Assembly (NCBI GenBank): GCA_000961635.1
Contig: LADQ01000111.1
Location: forward strand, 1-43,580
DNA length: 43,580 bases
Reading direction: 5' to 3'
Source of the DNA: Hoeflea sp. BRH_c9
Lineage (GTDB): Bacteria; Pseudomonadota; Alphaproteobacteria; Rhizobiales; Rhizobiaceae
Shown here: positions 10,507-20,024 of the stretch, piece after piece
Layout: each line of letters begins with the position of its first letter
How positions within the stretch are numbered: the first letter of the stretch is position 1
Position numbers and translations under genes: made by a program
The notes under the pieces: model-generated
Database searches by the model: none
What the model was told of the DNA's origin: nothing
The model's input: the letters and a program-made list of their open reading frames with translations, nothing else

Positions 10507-10896
10507 CTAGACGCGGCGCTTCTTGCGCGGGCGGCAACCATTGTGCGGGATCGGGGTCACATCACGGATTGAGGTGATGGTGAAACCCGCAGCCTGCAGG
10601 GCGCGAAGTGCGGATTCACGACCTGAACCGGGGCCGCAAACCTCGACTTCCAGTGTCTTCATGCCGTGGTCCTGCGCCTTTTTGGCGGCGTCTTCCGCAG
10701 CCATCTGGGCGGCGAACGGGGTCGACTTGCGCGAACCCTTGAAACCCTTGGCGCCGGCCGACGACCAGGAGATCGTGTTGCCCTGCGCATCGGTGATGGT
10801 GATCATGGTGTTGTTGAAGGTCGAACTGACATGGGCAACACCCGTCGAGATATTCTTGCGTTCGCGCCGTTTGACGCGTGCGACTTCCTTGGCCAT
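10507..10896 (-). CDS. rpsK: 30S ribosomal protein S11
   Basis: A 129-residue S11, the usual length. It begins with a basic tail ([15 protein letters not shown]), continues with [22 protein letters not shown], and ends with the conserved [19 protein letters not shown]11 forms part of the small-subunit platform near the P and E sites. It lies in the alpha operon between rpsM and rpoA, with unusually roomy spacers on both sides (142 and 105 nt). A GGAAAAATCC-type weak ribosome binding region precedes the ATG. Confidence 0.98.
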   Translation of the reverse strand: MAKEVARVKRRERKNISTGVAHVSSTFNNTMITITDAQGNTISWSSAGAKGFKGSRKSTPFAAQMAAEDAAKKAQDHGMKTLEVEVCGPGSGRESALRALQAAGFTITSIRDVTPIPHNGCRPRKKRRV

Positions 10897-11038
10897 GGAT
10901 TTTTCCTTTTTTAGATATCAGCACCGCCGTAGTACCAGCGGCTCCACCGGGAAGCGCCTGGGTGAATGCAAGAGCCAGAAAGCGCCGGTCGTCAGACCAA
11001 GCGCGCCGAGACTGTTGCCGCCAGCCAGGCGGATCCCA

Positions 11039-11407
11039 TTACTTCTTTTTGCCGGCAATCGCCCGTGCCGGACCCTTGCGGGTACGGGCATTGGTGTGGG
11101 TCCGCTGACCGCGCACCGGCAGACCGCGACGATGGCGAAGGCCGCGATAGCAGCCCAGATCCATCAGACGCTTGATGTTCATCGAATTCTCGCGGCGCAG
11201 ATCGCCTTCGACCTGATAGTCACGGTCGATGGTTTCACGAATCAACAGCACTTCGGAATCGGTCAACTGATTGACGCGGCGATCCAGCGGAATGCCAGCC
11301 TTTTCGACGATCTCGGACGCAAACTTGTTGCCGATGCCGTGGATGTAGGTCAGCGCGATGACGACGCGCTTGTTTGTCGGAATGTTGACGCCTGCTATGC
11401 GGGCCAT
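11039..11407 (-). CDS. rpsM: 30S ribosomal protein S13
   Basis: A 122-residue S13 beginning [26 protein letters not shown] at ATG 11407; an in-frame ATG four codons earlier is not used because the GGAGAAG ribosome binding site sits just before 11407. A helix-two-turn-helix region is followed by the basic tail [22 protein letters not shown]13 contacts 16S rRNA in the head and bridges to the large subunit. It is the first gene of what looks like a separately promoted alpha operon, because 350 nt with a promoter candidate separate it from adk. Confidence 0.98.
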   Translation of the reverse strand: MARIAGVNIPTNKRVVIALTYIHGIGNKFASEIVEKAGIPLDRRVNQLTDSEVLLIRETIDRDYQVEGDLRRENSMNIKRLMDLGCYRGLRHRRGLPVRGQRTHTNARTRKGPARAIAGKKK

Positions 11408-11757
11408 GTGCTTCTCCATGTGGGCCGGGACAGATCTGATCTGGCCGGCGGGTTATCGTTGACCCGCGTCCGGTGGAGGCCGGCCCTTGCGGGGTAGTCT
11501 GTCCATATTCCGTTCAAACCAAATGGCAGGCCGGAGCATGCTTTCAGTTCAATCCCGGCACACTTAAAAGCGACCAGAGCCGCCTCCCCGACGAATCGAG
11601 GAACCGCACCGATCGCTTGCATGTGGCGAGTTGCCCGCGTCTTAGCGGAACAGCAAGGGTTTCGTCAACCTTGTCCACGATCTTATTTTCATCACCTGCC
11701 AGCCAAACGTCCGGGTTGCGCCGGATAAAGCCGGCCTTCCCGGAGATTTCCGCCCGG
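11408..11757 (-). other. 350-nt spacer between adk and rpsM
   Basis: I see no convincing gene here; short open frames across it lack ribosomal or other recognisable sequence and overlap adk or rpsM. The spacer contains the promoter candidate at 11640-11668, which leaves a leader of about 225 nt before rpsM. No strong hairpin with a U tract was found directly after adk, so read-through from the spc operon probably also reaches the alpha genes. Confidence 0.6.
11640..11668 (-). promoter_or_regulatory. Candidate sigma-70-type promoter for rpsM-rpsK-rpoA-rplQ
   Basis: On the minus strand TTGACG (11668-11663) is followed by exactly 17 nt and then CTAAGA (11645-11640). The -35 box matches five of six consensus bases and the spacing is ideal; the -10 box is weaker, but alphaproteobacterial -10 boxes of the CTATAT type often begin with C. 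Its position between adk and rpsM would let the alpha operon be expressed apart from spc. Confidence 0.5.
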
Positions 11758-12342
11758 TCAGAGCGACGCCAGAACGGAATCGATCTCCTTGGTGACGGCT
11801 TCAATCGGCGCCATGCCGTCGACAGTGCGCAAGGCACCCTTGGCATAATAGTAACCGGTCAAGGGCGCCGTCTTCTTGTAGTATTCGCGCAGGCGCTCTT
11901 CGAACACATCCGCATTGTCGTCCTTGCGCACCGGCAGTCCGGCGGCCGCAGCCTCCTCGGCCCGCTTGGTGATGCGTCCGACCAGCGCCTTGTCGTCGAC
12001 GACCAGTTCGATCACCGTATCGAGCTTCAATCCCTTGCCTTGCAACATGGCTTCAACCGCATCGGCTTGAACCAGGGTGCGCGGGTATCCGTCAAGAATG
12101 AACCCGCGGGCGCAATCAGGCTCGTCAATCCGGTCGGAAACAATCGCATTGACGATGTCATCGGAAACCAGTTCGCCTGCGTCCATCACTGCCTTGGCGC
12201 GTTTGCCGACTTCGGTGCCCGCGCTGACCGCTGCCCGCAACATGTCGCCCGTGGACAATTGCGGAATGGAATACTTCTCAACCAAGCGTTGGGCCTGAGT
12301 GCCCTTGCCCGCGCCTGGCGGCCCCAAAAGTATAAATCTCAT
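11758..12342 (-). CDS. adk: Adenylate kinase, short form
   Basis: A 194-residue adenylate kinase (2 ADP to ATP plus AMP). The P-loop is GPPGAGKGT (residues 7-15); the AMP-binding segment contains [10 protein letters not shown] and [10 protein letters not shown]. The region that forms the long zinc-binding LID in other bacteria is short here ([13 protein letters not shown]), giving the short-form enzyme common in alphaproteobacteria. The ATG overlaps the secY stop codon by four bases (12339-12342), so translation is coupled. The next gene, rpsM, is 350 nt further on. Confidence 0.97.
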   Translation of the reverse strand: MRFILLGPPGAGKGTQAQRLVEKYSIPQLSTGDMLRAAVSAGTEVGKRAKAVMDAGELVSDDIVNAIVSDRIDEPDCARGFILDGYPRTLVQADAVEAMLQGKGLKLDTVIELVVDDKALVGRITKRAEEAAAAGLPVRKDDNADVFEERLREYYKKTAPLTGYYYAKGALRTVDGMAPIEAVTKEIDSVLASL

Positions 12343-13682
12343 CGTCCCTTCTTCCCTCCCCGAAGTTTGGACTTCTTGATCAGCCCCTCATATTGCTGGG
12401 CAATCAGGTGTCCCTGAACCTGCGCCACCGTATCGAGCGTCACCGAGACGACAATCAAAAGCGATGTTCCCCCCAGATAGAACGGAACGCCGGTCTGCGC
12501 GATTAGAAATTCGGGTAAGAGACAAACAAAAATAAGGTACATCGCGCCAATCAGGGTGATTCGCGTCAGCACGTAATCGATATATTCCGCCGTCCGTTCC
12601 CCTGGGCGGATGCCCGGGATGAATCCGCCATGACGCTTGAGATTGTCGGCGGTATCCTTCGGATTGAACACGATGGCCGTGTAGAAGAACGCGAAGAAGC
12701 CGATCAACGCGGCATAGAGCGCCATATAGGCCGGCTGGCCGTGACCAAGCGAAGCCAGCAGCGACGACGCCCATCCCGGCAGGTTGGCGCCGGTGTTGGC
12801 AAAGCCCGCGATCGTCGCCGGCAGCAGCAGCAGCGAGGACGCGAAGATCGGCGGAATCACGCCGGCGGTGTTGAGCTTGAGCGGCAGGTGCGAGGTGTCG
12901 CCCTGGAACATCCGCGAGCCGACCTGGCGCTTGGGATACTGGATCAGCAATTGCCGCTGGGCGCGCTCGATGAAGACGATGAAGGCGATGACGCCGATGG
13001 CCACCAGAATCACCGCGATGATCAGGCCTGTCGACAGGGCGCCGGTGCGGCCCAGTTCCAGCGTCCCGGCCACGGCCGTCGGCAGGGCGGCGACGATGCC
13101 CGCGAAAATGATCAGCGAAATGCCGTTGCCGATGCCGCGCGCGGTGATCTGCTCGCCAAGCCACATCAGGAACATGGTGCCGCCAACAAGCGTGATGACT
13201 GTGGCGATGCGGAAGAACCAGCCCGGATCGGTGACGATGCCGTTGCCTGATTCGAGACCGACGGCAATGCCGTAGGCCTGAACGGTGCCCAAGAGTACCG
13301 TGCCGTAACGGGTGTACTGGTTGATGATCTTGCGGCCCTGCTCGCCCTCTTTCTTCAACTGCTCAAGCGTCGGAACGACCGAGGTCATCAGCTGAATGAT
13401 GATGGAGGCGGAAATATAGGGCATGATGCCCAGCGCAAAAATCGCCATGCGCTCAACGGCGCCGCCGGCAAACATGTTGAACAAGCCGAGAATGCCGCTC
13501 GATTGCCCTTCGAAGGCTTGCGCGAAGGCGGCAGGATTGATGCCGGGCAGCGGAATATAGGTGCCAAGCCGGTACACAAGCAGTGCGCCAAGGGTAAACC
13601 AGATCCGCTTTTTCAGATCTTCCGCTTTGGCGAAAGCCGAAAAGTTCAAATTGGAAGCAAGTTGTTCGGCTGCAGATGCCAT
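12339..13682 (-). CDS. secY: Protein translocase subunit SecY
   Basis: A 447-residue polytopic channel subunit with ten predicted membrane helices. I start at ATG 13682 ([20 protein letters not shown]), preceded by GGAGAACGC; a longer frame from 13703 adds seven residues and is less likely. Conserved stretches include [13 protein letters not shown] before and within helix 1, the plug region with [17 protein letters not shown], and the cytosolic loop [17 protein letters not shown]. SecY pairs with SecE (gene at 41385) and SecG to carry proteins across or into the inner membrane. A terminator-like hairpin lies between rplO and this gene. Confidence 0.98.
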   Translation of the reverse strand: MASAAEQLASNLNFSAFAKAEDLKKRIWFTLGALLVYRLGTYIPLPGINPAAFAQAFEGQSSGILGLFNMFAGGAVERMAIFALGIMPYISASIIIQLMTSVVPTLEQLKKEGEQGRKIINQYTRYGTVLLGTVQAYGIAVGLESGNGIVTDPGWFFRIATVITLVGGTMFLMWLGEQITARGIGNGISLIIFAGIVAALPTAVAGTLELGRTGALSTGLIIAVILVAIGVIAFIVFIERAQRQLLIQYPKRQVGSRMFQGDTSHLPLKLNTAGVIPPIFASSLLLLPATIAGFANTGANLPGWASSLLASLGHGQPAYMALYAALIGFFAFFYTAIVFNPKDTADNLKRHGGFIPGIRPGERTAEYIDYVLTRITLIGAMYLIFVCLLPEFLIAQTGVPFYLGGTSLLIVVSVTLDTVAQVQGHLIAQQYEGLIKKSKLRGGKKGR

Positions 13683-13841
13683 TGCGTTCTCCGCGCGGCC
13701 CATCCGGCGCTGATGAACCCGATCATCTCCGGAGGGGCTGAGTTGGTTTCACCGACGGTACGGCCAGGCCGGATTGGAAGTGCCTGGCGCCTGCCCTGCC
13801 GGCGCAGGTTACCGCGCCGACCGATCCCATATGGGACGAAA

Positions 13842-13868
13842 ACCGCCCGATGTGAAGCACCGGGCGGT
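13842..13868 (-). terminator. Terminator-like hairpin between rplO and secY
   Basis: A perfect 8-bp inverted repeat (arms 13842-13849 and 13861-13868, ACCGCCCG and its complement) with an 11-nt loop begins ten bases after the rplO stop. On the minus strand the second arm runs into TTTTCG. Because secY and adk follow with no obvious promoter between, it is more likely a partial terminator or attenuator than the end of the operon. A small palindrome (CCCATATGGG, 13827-13836) lies just downstream. Confidence 0.6.
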
Positions 13869-13878
13869 CACTATTTTC

Positions 13879-14370
13879 TTACTCTTCGGCAGCGGCCGCA
13901 GGCTTGGGCGCCGGTGCGAGCACCTTGATGCTGCCGCCGGCCTTTTCAACCTTCTCGACCGCCGTACGCGATGCGCCGGCAACTTCGAGATTGAGCTTGG
14001 CCTTGACGTCGCCATCGGCGAGAACGCGGACGCCATCCTTGAGGCGACGGATCACGCCGGCTGCCTTCAGCGCGGCAGCGTCAATCAGGCCCTTGCCGTC
14101 AAGCCTGCCGGCATCGATGGCGGTCTGGATGCGACCGACCGACACGGTGTTGAAATCGGTCTTGAAGATGTTGGTGAAGCCGCGCTTGGGGAGACGCCGG
14201 TAGATTGGCATCTGGCCGCCTTCAAAACCGTTGATGGCGACGCCGGAACGGGATTTCTGTCCCTTGACGCCACGGCCGCCGGTCTTGCCGGAGCCCGAAC
14301 CGATACCGCGACCGACGCGCTTGCGGTTCTTGTTGGCACCTTCATTATCGGTGATCTCATTGAGTTTCAT
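13879..14370 (-). CDS. rplO: 50S ribosomal protein L15
   Basis: A 163-residue L15. The glycine-rich, basic N-terminal extension ([19 protein letters not shown]) that threads into 23S rRNA is intact, and so are [19 protein letters not shown] and the globular domain. The C-terminus carries an alanine/proline tail ([12 protein letters not shown]) a few residues longer than in E. coli. It follows rpmD by 16 nt and is followed by the hairpin at 13842-13868. Confidence 0.98.
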   Translation of the reverse strand: MKLNEITDNEGANKNRKRVGRGIGSGSGKTGGRGVKGQKSRSGVAINGFEGGQMPIYRRLPKRGFTNIFKTDFNTVSVGRIQTAIDAGRLDGKGLIDAAALKAAGVIRRLKDGVRVLADGDVKAKLNLEVAGASRTAVEKVEKAGGSIKVLAPAPKPAAAAEE

Positions 14371-14386
14371 GACAGTTCACTCCCAC

Positions 14387-14587
14387 TCACTGCTCGTCGA
14401 CGACGCGAACGAGGTGGCTGACCGAACGGATCATGCCACGAACGGACGGAGTGTCCTCGAGGGTCCGGCGGCGGTGCATCTTGTTGAGGCCCAAACCGAT
14501 CAGCGTCTGACGCTGAACGTTGGGGCGGCGAATCGGGCTGCCGGTCTGTTCGACGGTGACCGTCTTGCCCTTTTTAGTGTCAGCCAT
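14387..14587 (-). CDS. rpmD: 50S ribosomal protein L30
   Basis: A 66-residue L30. The core [20 protein letters not shown], then [21 protein letters not shown] and a final strand HLVRVV, covers the whole bacterial L30 fold. A short basic N-terminal lead (ADTKKGK) is present, as often in alphaproteobacteria. It lies between rpsE and rplO in the standard spc order. Confidence 0.97.
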   Translation of the reverse strand: MADTKKGKTVTVEQTGSPIRRPNVQRQTLIGLGLNKMHRRRTLEDTPSVRGMIRSVSHLVRVVDEQ

Positions 14588-14626
14588 GGTCTTGGCTCCC
14601 TGGTACGGATAAAGGCAGACGCCCGA

Positions 14627-15187
14627 TTACTCTTCGGCGCCGGCGGAAACTCCGCGGCGTTCCTGGAGCGTGGAATATTTCATGCCGCGCTGAGAAGCGA
14701 TGTCCTTGGGGTGGACCTGGTTTCTGAGCGCGTCAAAGGTGGCGCGGACCATGTTGTACGGGTTGGAAGATCCCGTCGACTTGGCCACGACGTCCTGCAT
14801 GCCGAGGGTTTCGAACACGGCGCGCATTGGTCCACCGGCGATGATGCCGGTACCAGGCTTGGCGGCGCGAAGCAGCACCTTGCCGGCTCCATGACGGCCA
14901 TGCACATCGTGGTGCAGGGTCCGGCCAGAGCGCAGCGGCACGAAGATCAGATCGCGCTTGGCCGACTCGGTCGCCTTGCGGATGGCTTCCGGCACTTCAC
15001 GCGCCTTGCCGTGACCAAAGCCAACGCGGCCCTTCTGGTCTCCAACAACCACCAGGGCTGCGAAACCAAAACGGCGGCCGCCCTTGACGACCTTGGCGAC
15101 ACGGTTGATGTGTACGAGCTTGTCGACGAATTCGCTGTCGCGCTCATCGTCTCTACCGCGGTTGTCGCGGCGACCTTCCTTGGCCAT
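14627..15187 (-). CDS. rpsE: 30S ribosomal protein S5
   Basis: A 186-residue S5. A charged N-terminal lead ([13 protein letters not shown]) precedes the double-stranded-RNA-binding-like domain ([18 protein letters not shown], then [14 protein letters not shown]) and the C-terminal domain with [13 protein letters not shown]. The loop at GGRRF is the one altered in spectinomycin-resistant and ram mutants of other bacteria; nothing unusual is seen here. S5 helps set decoding fidelity with S4 and S12. Confidence 0.98.
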   Translation of the reverse strand: MAKEGRRDNRGRDDERDSEFVDKLVHINRVAKVVKGGRRFGFAALVVVGDQKGRVGFGHGKAREVPEAIRKATESAKRDLIFVPLRSGRTLHHDVHGRHGAGKVLLRAAKPGTGIIAGGPMRAVFETLGMQDVVAKSTGSSNPYNMVRATFDALRNQVHPKDIASQRGMKYSTLQERRGVSAGAEE

Positions 15188-15232
15188 GTTCCTTTTCCTT
15201 ATTCTTTTCCGGAATCAATCGGCTGGTTCGAA

Positions 15233-15595
15233 TTAGAAGCTCAGACCGCCTTCGCGGGCTGCTTCGGCGAGGGCCTTGATCCGGCCGTGATAGATGAAGG
15301 CACCGCGGTCGAAGACCACATCCTTGACGCCTGCCTCAGTCGCGCGTTCGGCAATCAGCTTGCCAACCGCTGCAGCGGCAGAAGTGTCAGCGCCGGTCTT
15401 GAGGTCGGCCCGAAGGCCGGTATCAAGCGTTGATGCTGCGGCAAGCGTGCGGCCTGCGGCGTCATCAATGATCTGCGCGTAGATGTTCTTCGACGAGCGA
15501 TGAACCGACAGGCGCGGACGGCCATTGGCCACCGCTTTGAGCTGGCGGCGGACACGATCGGACCGACGCGTAAGGGATTGTTTCCTGTTAGCCAT
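15233..15595 (-). CDS. rplR: 50S ribosomal protein L18
   Basis: A 120-residue L18 with a basic N-terminus ([25 protein letters not shown]) and the conserved [13 protein letters not shown] and [26 protein letters not shown]18 binds 5S rRNA with L5 (gene at 16930) and delivers it to the central protuberance. The spacing to rplF upstream is 12 nt and to rpsE downstream 45 nt. Confidence 0.98.
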   Translation of the reverse strand: MANRKQSLTRRSDRVRRQLKAVANGRPRLSVHRSSKNIYAQIIDDAAGRTLAAASTLDTGLRADLKTGADTSAAAAVGKLIAERATEAGVKDVVFDRGAFIYHGRIKALAEAAREGGLSF

Positions 15596-15607
15596 TTCGC
15601 GTCTTCC

Positions 15608-16141
15608 TTACTTCTTCTTGCCTTCTTTGCGGACAATCCGCTCTTCAGCATATTTGACGCCCTTGCCCTTGTAGGGCTCCGGCTTGCGATAGGCGCGGAT
15701 CTCGGACGCCACCTGGCCAAGCACCTGCTTGTCGATCCCGGTGATGACGATTTCCGTCGGCTTCGGGCAAGCGATGTCGACGCCTTCCGGCGGGTGATAA
15801 ACGACATCATGGCTGAAGCCAAGCGCCAGCTGCAGGTTGCGTCCCTGCATGGCGGCGCGGTAACCCACGCCGTTGATCTCAAGCTTCCGGACATAGCCGT
15901 CCTTCACCCCGGTCAGGATGTTGGAAACCATGGTGCGCGACATGCCCCACTTCGAGCGGGCGTCCTTGGAATTGTCCACCGGCGTGACGACAACAGCGTT
16001 GTCCTCGAGCTTGAGTGAAACTTCGTCATTGGCGACGAAGGACAATTCACCTTTTGGACCCTTGGCGACCACTTTCTGGCCGTCAATCGTCGCGGTGACA
16101 CCGGACGGGACCGGGACGGGTTTTTTACCGATACGAGACAT
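15608..16141 (-). CDS. rplF: 50S ribosomal protein L6
   Basis: A 177-residue L6 with its two repeated domains. The start [15 protein letters not shown] and the C-terminal motif [16 protein letters not shown] are standard; between them is [22 protein letters not shown]6 sits near the factor-binding site of the large subunit. It is in the normal spc position between rpsH and rplR. Confidence 0.98.
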   Translation of the reverse strand: MSRIGKKPVPVPSGVTATIDGQKVVAKGPKGELSFVANDEVSLKLEDNAVVVTPVDNSKDARSKWGMSRTMVSNILTGVKDGYVRKLEINGVGYRAAMQGRNLQLALGFSHDVVYHPPEGVDIACPKPTEIVITGIDKQVLGQVASEIRAYRKPEPYKGKGVKYAEERIVRKEGKKK

Positions 16142-16179
16142 TGTTCAACCTGTCTGTTCGAGTTGGAGATCCTGCCTGA

Positions 16180-16578
16180 TCAGAAGATCGAGCAGAGAAC
16201 CTCACCACCAACATTGTGCTCGCGCGCAACGTGATCGGCCAAAACACCCTTCGGAGTCGAAAGGATCGTGATGCCGAGGCCGTTGGCGACCTGAGGAATG
16301 GACTTTACGGAGACGTATACACGCCGGCCCGGCTTGGAGACACGAGCGATCTCACGGATCACCGGCGCGCCTTCATGATACTTGAGCTCGATGCTCAATT
16401 CAGCCTTGCCATTGTCGTATGCCACTTCGGTATATCCGCGGATGTAGCCTTCGGCTTCCAGCACGTCGAGCACGCGGGCGCGCAGCTTCGAAGCGGGAGT
16501 CGAAACCGACGACTTGCGGCGAGCAATACCGTTACGAATGCGGGTGAGCATATCACCCAGAGGATCTGTCATTGCCAT
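16180..16578 (-). CDS. rpsH: 30S ribosomal protein S8
   Basis: A 132-residue S8 ([21 protein letters not shown] at the start, [16 protein letters not shown] and [14 protein letters not shown] at the end). S8 binds the central domain of 16S rRNA, and in E. coli it represses the spc operon by binding the rplX-rplE mRNA region. Whether that control exists here cannot be read from sequence. It lies 12 nt after rpsN. Confidence 0.98.
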   Translation of the reverse strand: MAMTDPLGDMLTRIRNGIARRKSSVSTPASKLRARVLDVLEAEGYIRGYTEVAYDNGKAELSIELKYHEGAPVIREIARVSKPGRRVYVSVKSIPQVANGLGITILSTPKGVLADHVAREHNVGGEVLCSIF

Positions 16579-16590
16579 ATTGCGCGCTCC

Positions 16591-16896
16591 TTACCAGCTC
16601 GACTTGACCAGGCCGGGCACCTTGGCCATCGACCCGAGTTCACGCAATGCGATACGCGACATGCCCAACTTGCGATAAAAGGCGCGCGGACGGCCAGTGA
16701 CCAGGCAACGATTGCGAACGCGAATCTTGGCCCCGTTGCGCGGCATTTCGGCCAGCTTCAGGGTTGCGCGGAAGCGCTCCTCGATCGGAAGCTCCTGGTT
16801 GTGCGTGATGGCCTTGAGAGCGGCGCGCTTTGATGCGTCGCGTTCGACCAGCTTGCGGCGGCGCTTGTTCTTTTCAATTGCGCTGACTTTCGCCAT
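16591..16896 (-). CDS. rpsN: 30S ribosomal protein S14 (zinc-independent form)
   Basis: A 101-residue S14 of the long form, with the insert that replaces the zinc ribbon. The four-cysteine pattern of the zinc-binding paralogue is absent; only one Cys ([15 protein letters not shown]) is present. The C-terminus [21 protein letters not shown] is the family signature. S14 assembles late into the 30S head with S3 and S10. Gene order is rplE, rpsN, rpsH. Confidence 0.98.
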   Translation of the reverse strand: MAKVSAIEKNKRRRKLVERDASKRAALKAITHNQELPIEERFRATLKLAEMPRNGAKIRVRNRCLVTGRPRAFYRKLGMSRIALRELGSMAKVPGLVKSSW

Positions 16897-16929
16897 ATCA
16901 GATATCCTTTTCCACGAATGCCGTTACGA

Positions 16930-17487
16930 TTACTTCGGAAACGGGAAGTTGAACTCTTTCAAGAGAGCCCGTGCTTCGTCGTCCGTTTTCGCCGTCGTGC
17001 AAACGATGACGTCCATGCCCCAGATCTGGTCAACCTTGTCGTAGTTGACCTCCGGAAACACGATGTGCTCCTTGATGCCCATGGCGAAGTTGCCACGGCC
17101 GTCAAAGCTCTTCGGGTTCAGGCCGCGAAAGTCACGAACGCGCGGAAGCGCGATGGTGATCAGGCGGTCCATGAATTCATACATGCGGTTGCCGCGCAGC
17201 GTGACCTTGGCGCCAATCGGCATCAGTTCACGAAGCTTGAAACCGGCAATCGAATTGCGGGCGCGGGTGATAACAGGCTTCTGGCCGGCGATCGCCGCAA
17301 GATCCTCAGCCGCAATCGCGGGCTTCTTGGAATCCGCGGTGGCTTCGCCAACGCCCATGTTGATCACGATCTTGTCCATGCGCGGGATCTGCATTTCGTT
17401 TGCGTAGGCAAACTGTTCCTGCATGGCCTTGCGGATGCGCTCGTTGTAGTCCGTCTTGAGCCGCGGCTCGTATTTTGCGTCAGCCAT
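16930..17487 (-). CDS. rplE: 50S ribosomal protein L5
   Basis: A 185-residue L5 starting at ATG 17487 ([16 protein letters not shown]). This ATG lies inside the end of rplX, an eight-base overlap. A longer frame from 17583 runs further into rplX and has no L5 sequence. Conserved blocks include [27 protein letters not shown] and the end [23 protein letters not shown]5 binds 5S rRNA and contacts tRNA at the P site. Confidence 0.98.
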   Translation of the reverse strand: MADAKYEPRLKTDYNERIRKAMQEQFAYANEMQIPRMDKIVINMGVGEATADSKKPAIAAEDLAAIAGQKPVITRARNSIAGFKLRELMPIGAKVTLRGNRMYEFMDRLITIALPRVRDFRGLNPKSFDGRGNFAMGIKEHIVFPEVNYDKVDQIWGMDVIVCTTAKTDDEARALLKEFNFPFPK

Positions 17488-17791
17488 CGATGACCACTCC
17501 CGAACGCTTTGCCACGCGCACCTTCTTATCACCCTCGATGCGGAACCCGACGCGGGTCGGCTTGCCGTCCTTGGGGTCGGCAACTGCGAGGTTGGAGATA
17601 TGAAGCGAGGCTTCCTTGTTGATAATGCCGGCTTCCTGGGTCTGGGTCTGGCGCTGGTGGCGCTTGACCATGTTCAGACCACGGACAACCGCACGGTCTT
17701 CCTTGGGCATGACAGCAAGAACTTCGCCAGTGCGGCCCTTGTCCTTGCCGGTCAGAACGACGACCTTGTCGCCTTTGCGGATCTTTTGCAT
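17480..17791 (-). CDS. rplX: 50S ribosomal protein L24
   Basis: A 103-residue L24 with an N-terminal KOW motif ([25 protein letters not shown]) followed by [14 protein letters not shown]24 starts 50S assembly by binding the 5' end of 23S rRNA. Its stop codon overlaps the start of rplE by eight bases, so the two are probably translated in a coupled way. It lies 11 nt after rplN. Confidence 0.98.
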   Translation of the reverse strand: MQKIRKGDKVVVLTGKDKGRTGEVLAVMPKEDRAVVRGLNMVKRHQRQTQTQEAGIINKEASLHISNLAVADPKDGKPTRVGFRIEGDKKVRVAKRSGVVIDG

Positions 17792-17802
17792 CGGTTCGTT
17801 CC

Positions 17803-18171
17803 TTACAGCACTTCAGGAGCCAGAGAGATAATCTTCATGTGGCTCTTGGCGCGCAATTCGCGCGGAACCGGTCCGAAGATACGGGTGCCGATCGGCTCTT
17901 TCTTGTTGTCGATCAGGACGGCTGCGTTCCGGTCGAACCGGATCACGCTGCCATCGGCGCGGCGAATGTCCTTGGCTGTCCGGACGACAACCGCCTTCAT
18001 CACATCACCCTTCTTGACGCGGCCGCGCGGAATGGCTTCCTTGATCGAGACGACAATGATGTCGCCGATGGAAGCATATTTCCGCTTGGAACCGCCCAGA
18101 ACCTTGATGCACATGACACGACGAGCGCCGGAATTATCCGCGACGTCGAGGTTTGTCTGCATCTGAATCAT
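17803..18171 (-). CDS. rplN: 50S ribosomal protein L14
   Basis: A 122-residue L14 starting [20 protein letters not shown] at ATG 18171, the start used throughout the family; a frame opening at 18213 adds 14 unrelated residues. The conserved core [14 protein letters not shown] and the end SLAPEVL are present. L14 lies at the subunit interface next to L19. It is the first gene after the unusually wide rpsQ-rplN spacer. Confidence 0.98.
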   Translation of the reverse strand: MIQMQTNLDVADNSGARRVMCIKVLGGSKRKYASIGDIIVVSIKEAIPRGRVKKGDVMKAVVVRTAKDIRRADGSVIRFDRNAAVLIDNKKEPIGTRIFGPVPRELRAKSHMKIISLAPEVL

Positions 18172-18407
18172 ATCAGGCCGCCTTCTTGTTGTTACCGGCG
18201 CGGTTGGGCACAAAGGCCCCCTATGCCAGCTTATGAATCAATTCTATCTTGCGCGGGAAGACGAGTGTCAGGGTGGTTTCCCTCAAGGGACCTTCCGTGC
18301 GCTGAAAGCAGAAGAACGCCCGTCACCGGGGCGTTCTTGCGCCAATGGCCTGCTTCTTACAGGATTCGAGCCAAGGTGCAAGTGCCCCTCGCCTCAAAAC
18401 CGCTTAT
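18172..18407 (-). other. 236-nt structured spacer between rpsQ and rplN
   Basis: In E. coli rpsQ is followed by the rplN-led spc operon after a gap containing its promoter, and this spacer is in the same place. It contains the stem-loop at 18312-18338. Downstream of that, a weak -35/-10 pair can be drawn on the minus strand (CTGACA, 17 nt, GATAGA), but the -10 box is poor. No coding sequence is evident. Confidence 0.5.
18312..18338 (-). terminator. Terminator-like hairpin between S10-type and spc-type gene blocks
   Basis: A perfect 10-bp inverted repeat (arms 18312-18321 and 18329-18338, AAGAACGCCC and its complement) with a 7-nt loop. On the minus strand the second arm ends in TTCTT and continues CTGCTTTC, so the U tract is broken. 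It is located where E. coli separates the S10 operon from the spc operon, and is best read as a partial terminator or processing site. Confidence 0.6.
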
Positions 18408-18647
18408 TCAAGCCTCGATCGCTGAAACAACCGTCCAGCGCTTGTCCTTGGAGATGGGCGCGCATTCCTGAATGGCAACCTCATCACCGACCTTGTACTG
18501 ATTGGTTTCGTCATGCGCCTTGTAGTTCTTGGTGCGACGAACAATCTTCCGCATGACCGGATGCGCGAAACGGCGTTCCACCCGGACGACCACGGTCTTC
18601 TCGTTCTTGTCACTGACAACAGTGCCCTGCAGGATGCGTTTTGGCAT
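18408..18647 (-). CDS. rpsQ: 30S ribosomal protein S17
   Basis: A 79-residue S17 with the OB-fold signature: [21 protein letters not shown], then the motif [24 protein letters not shown]17 is a primary binder of the 5' domain of 16S rRNA. It lies 11 nt after rpmC and closes the S10-type gene block; the spacer that follows is 236 nt and structured. Confidence 0.97.
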   Translation of the reverse strand: MPKRILQGTVVSDKNEKTVVVRVERRFAHPVMRKIVRRTKNYKAHDETNQYKVGDEVAIQECAPISKDKRWTVVSAIEA

Positions 18648-18658
18648 TTTATCGGTCC

Positions 18659-18859
18659 TTAGGCCTTGGATACAGCCGCCTTCTGGCGGGCAATAGTCTT
18701 GATGCGAGCGATATCGCGGCGAACTTCAAGAACGCGCGACGTCTTTTCGAGCTGGCCGGTAGCGCCCTGGAAACGCAGATTGAACTGCTCTTTCTTCAGC
18801 TTGGCAAGCTCATCATTGAGTTGGTCGACGCTCAAGGCGCGAACATCTGCGGCTTTCAT
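18659..18859 (-). CDS. rpmC: 50S ribosomal protein L29
   Basis: A 66-residue L29, two antiparallel helices: [20 protein letters not shown] and then [20 protein letters not shown] with the conserved end [15 protein letters not shown]29 lies beside the nascent-chain exit with L23 and contacts SRP and trigger factor. It is 11 nt downstream of rplP. Confidence 0.97.
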   Translation of the reverse strand: MKAADVRALSVDQLNDELAKLKKEQFNLRFQGATGQLEKTSRVLEVRRDIARIKTIARQKAAVSKA

Positions 18860-18870
18860 GGTGCGTCTCC

Positions 18871-19284
18871 TTACTCTGCGATGCGCTGGACGAAGCGCGT
18901 CTTGACCGAGAGCTTGGCAGCGCCGAGGCGCAGAGCTTCACGGGCGAGCTCTTCGCTGACACCGTCGATTTCAAACATGATCCGGCCGGGCTTGACCTTT
19001 GCAGCCCAGTAATCGACCGAACCCTTGCCCTTACCCATGCGGACTTCCGTCGGCTTGGATGTGACCGGCACGTCAGGGAAGATGCGGATCCACACACGGC
19101 CCGCACGCTTCATGTGACGCGTGATGGCCCGGCGGGCAGCTTCGATCTGGCGCGCATTGACGCGATCAGGCTCTTGTGCCTTCAAGCCGTAGGCCCCGAA
19201 ATTCAAGTCAGAGCCGCCCTTGGCGACGCCCTTGATGCGGCCCTTGAATTGCTTGCGGTACTTCGTACGCTTTGGCTGCAACAT
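18871..19284 (-). CDS. rplP: 50S ribosomal protein L16
   Basis: A 137-residue L16, beginning [19 protein letters not shown] with the central [19 protein letters not shown] and [14 protein letters not shown]16 stabilises the A-site region of the large subunit; Arg81 in the conserved loop (E. coli numbering, target of a hydroxylase) lies in a standard context here. It follows rpsC by 35 nt. Confidence 0.98.
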   Translation of the reverse strand: MLQPKRTKYRKQFKGRIKGVAKGGSDLNFGAYGLKAQEPDRVNARQIEAARRAITRHMKRAGRVWIRIFPDVPVTSKPTEVRMGKGKGSVDYWAAKVKPGRIMFEIDGVSEELAREALRLGAAKLSVKTRFVQRIAE

Positions 19285-19319
19285 TGTCTAATTCTCCGAA
19301 TTATCTGCCTGGCGCAAAA

Positions 19320-20024
19320 TCAGGCGTGTTCGCGCCGGCGATTGCCGCCAGATGCGTCACCTTCAGTGGCCCGGCGCTCAGACGCCATTGGATCATGCTC
19401 AAGAATTTCGCCCTTGAAGATCCAGACCTTGACGCCGCAAATTCCATAAGCCGTCTTTGCTTCGGCCGTGCCGTAATCGATGTCGGCGCGCAGCGTGTGA
19501 AGCGGAACCCGGCCCTCGCGGTACCATTCCGTCCGCGCGATTTCCGCGCCGCCGAGACGACCGCCGCAGGTGATCTTGATGCCTTCGGCGCCAAGACGCA
19601 TGGCCGACTGAACCGAACGCTTCATGGCGCGGCGGAACGCGATACGGCGCTCGAGCTGCTGGGCGATCGACTGCGCCACCAACACCGCATCGACTTCCGG
19701 CTTCCGGACTTCGATGATGTTGAGGTGCGTTTCCGACTGGGTCATCTCGCCGAGCTTCTTGCGCAGCTTTTCGATGTCCGCGCCCTTCTTGCCGATGATC
19801 AGGCCAGGACGGGCGGCATGAATGCTGACGCGGCACTTCTTGTGCGGACGCTCGATGACGACCTTGGAAATGCCGGCCTGCTTGAGCTCCTTGAGCAAAT
19901 AGGCGCGGATCTTCAGGTCTTCATGCAACAGCTTGCCATATTCGGCGTTGTCGGCGAACCAACGGCTGTCCCAGGTACGGTTGATGCCAAGGCGAAAACC
20001 GATTGGATTGATTTTCTGACCCAT
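19320..20024 (-). CDS. rpsC: 30S ribosomal protein S3
   Basis: A 234-residue S3 ([20 protein letters not shown]). The KH domain is marked by [20 protein letters not shown], and the C-terminal domain by [21 protein letters not shown]3 lines the mRNA entry channel. The C-terminal tail here is basic ([11 protein letters not shown]). The ATG overlaps the rplV stop by a single base (TAATG at 20022-20026), which suggests coupled translation. Confidence 0.98.
   Translation of the reverse strand: MGQKINPIGFRLGINRTWDSRWFADNAEYGKLLHEDLKIRAYLLKELKQAGISKVVIERPHKKCRVSIHAARPGLIIGKKGADIEKLRKKLGEMTQSETHLNIIEVRKPEVDAVLVAQSIAQQLERRIAFRRAMKRSVQSAMRLGAEGIKITCGGRLGGAEIARTEWYREGRVPLHTLRADIDYGTAEAKTAYGICGVKVWIFKGEILEHDPMASERRATEGDASGGNRRREHA

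Noticed and set aside
11544-11846. A 100-codon minus-strand frame in the adk-rpsM gap
   Set aside because: It overlaps the end of adk in another frame, has no known motif, and the gap is better explained as a promoter-containing leader.
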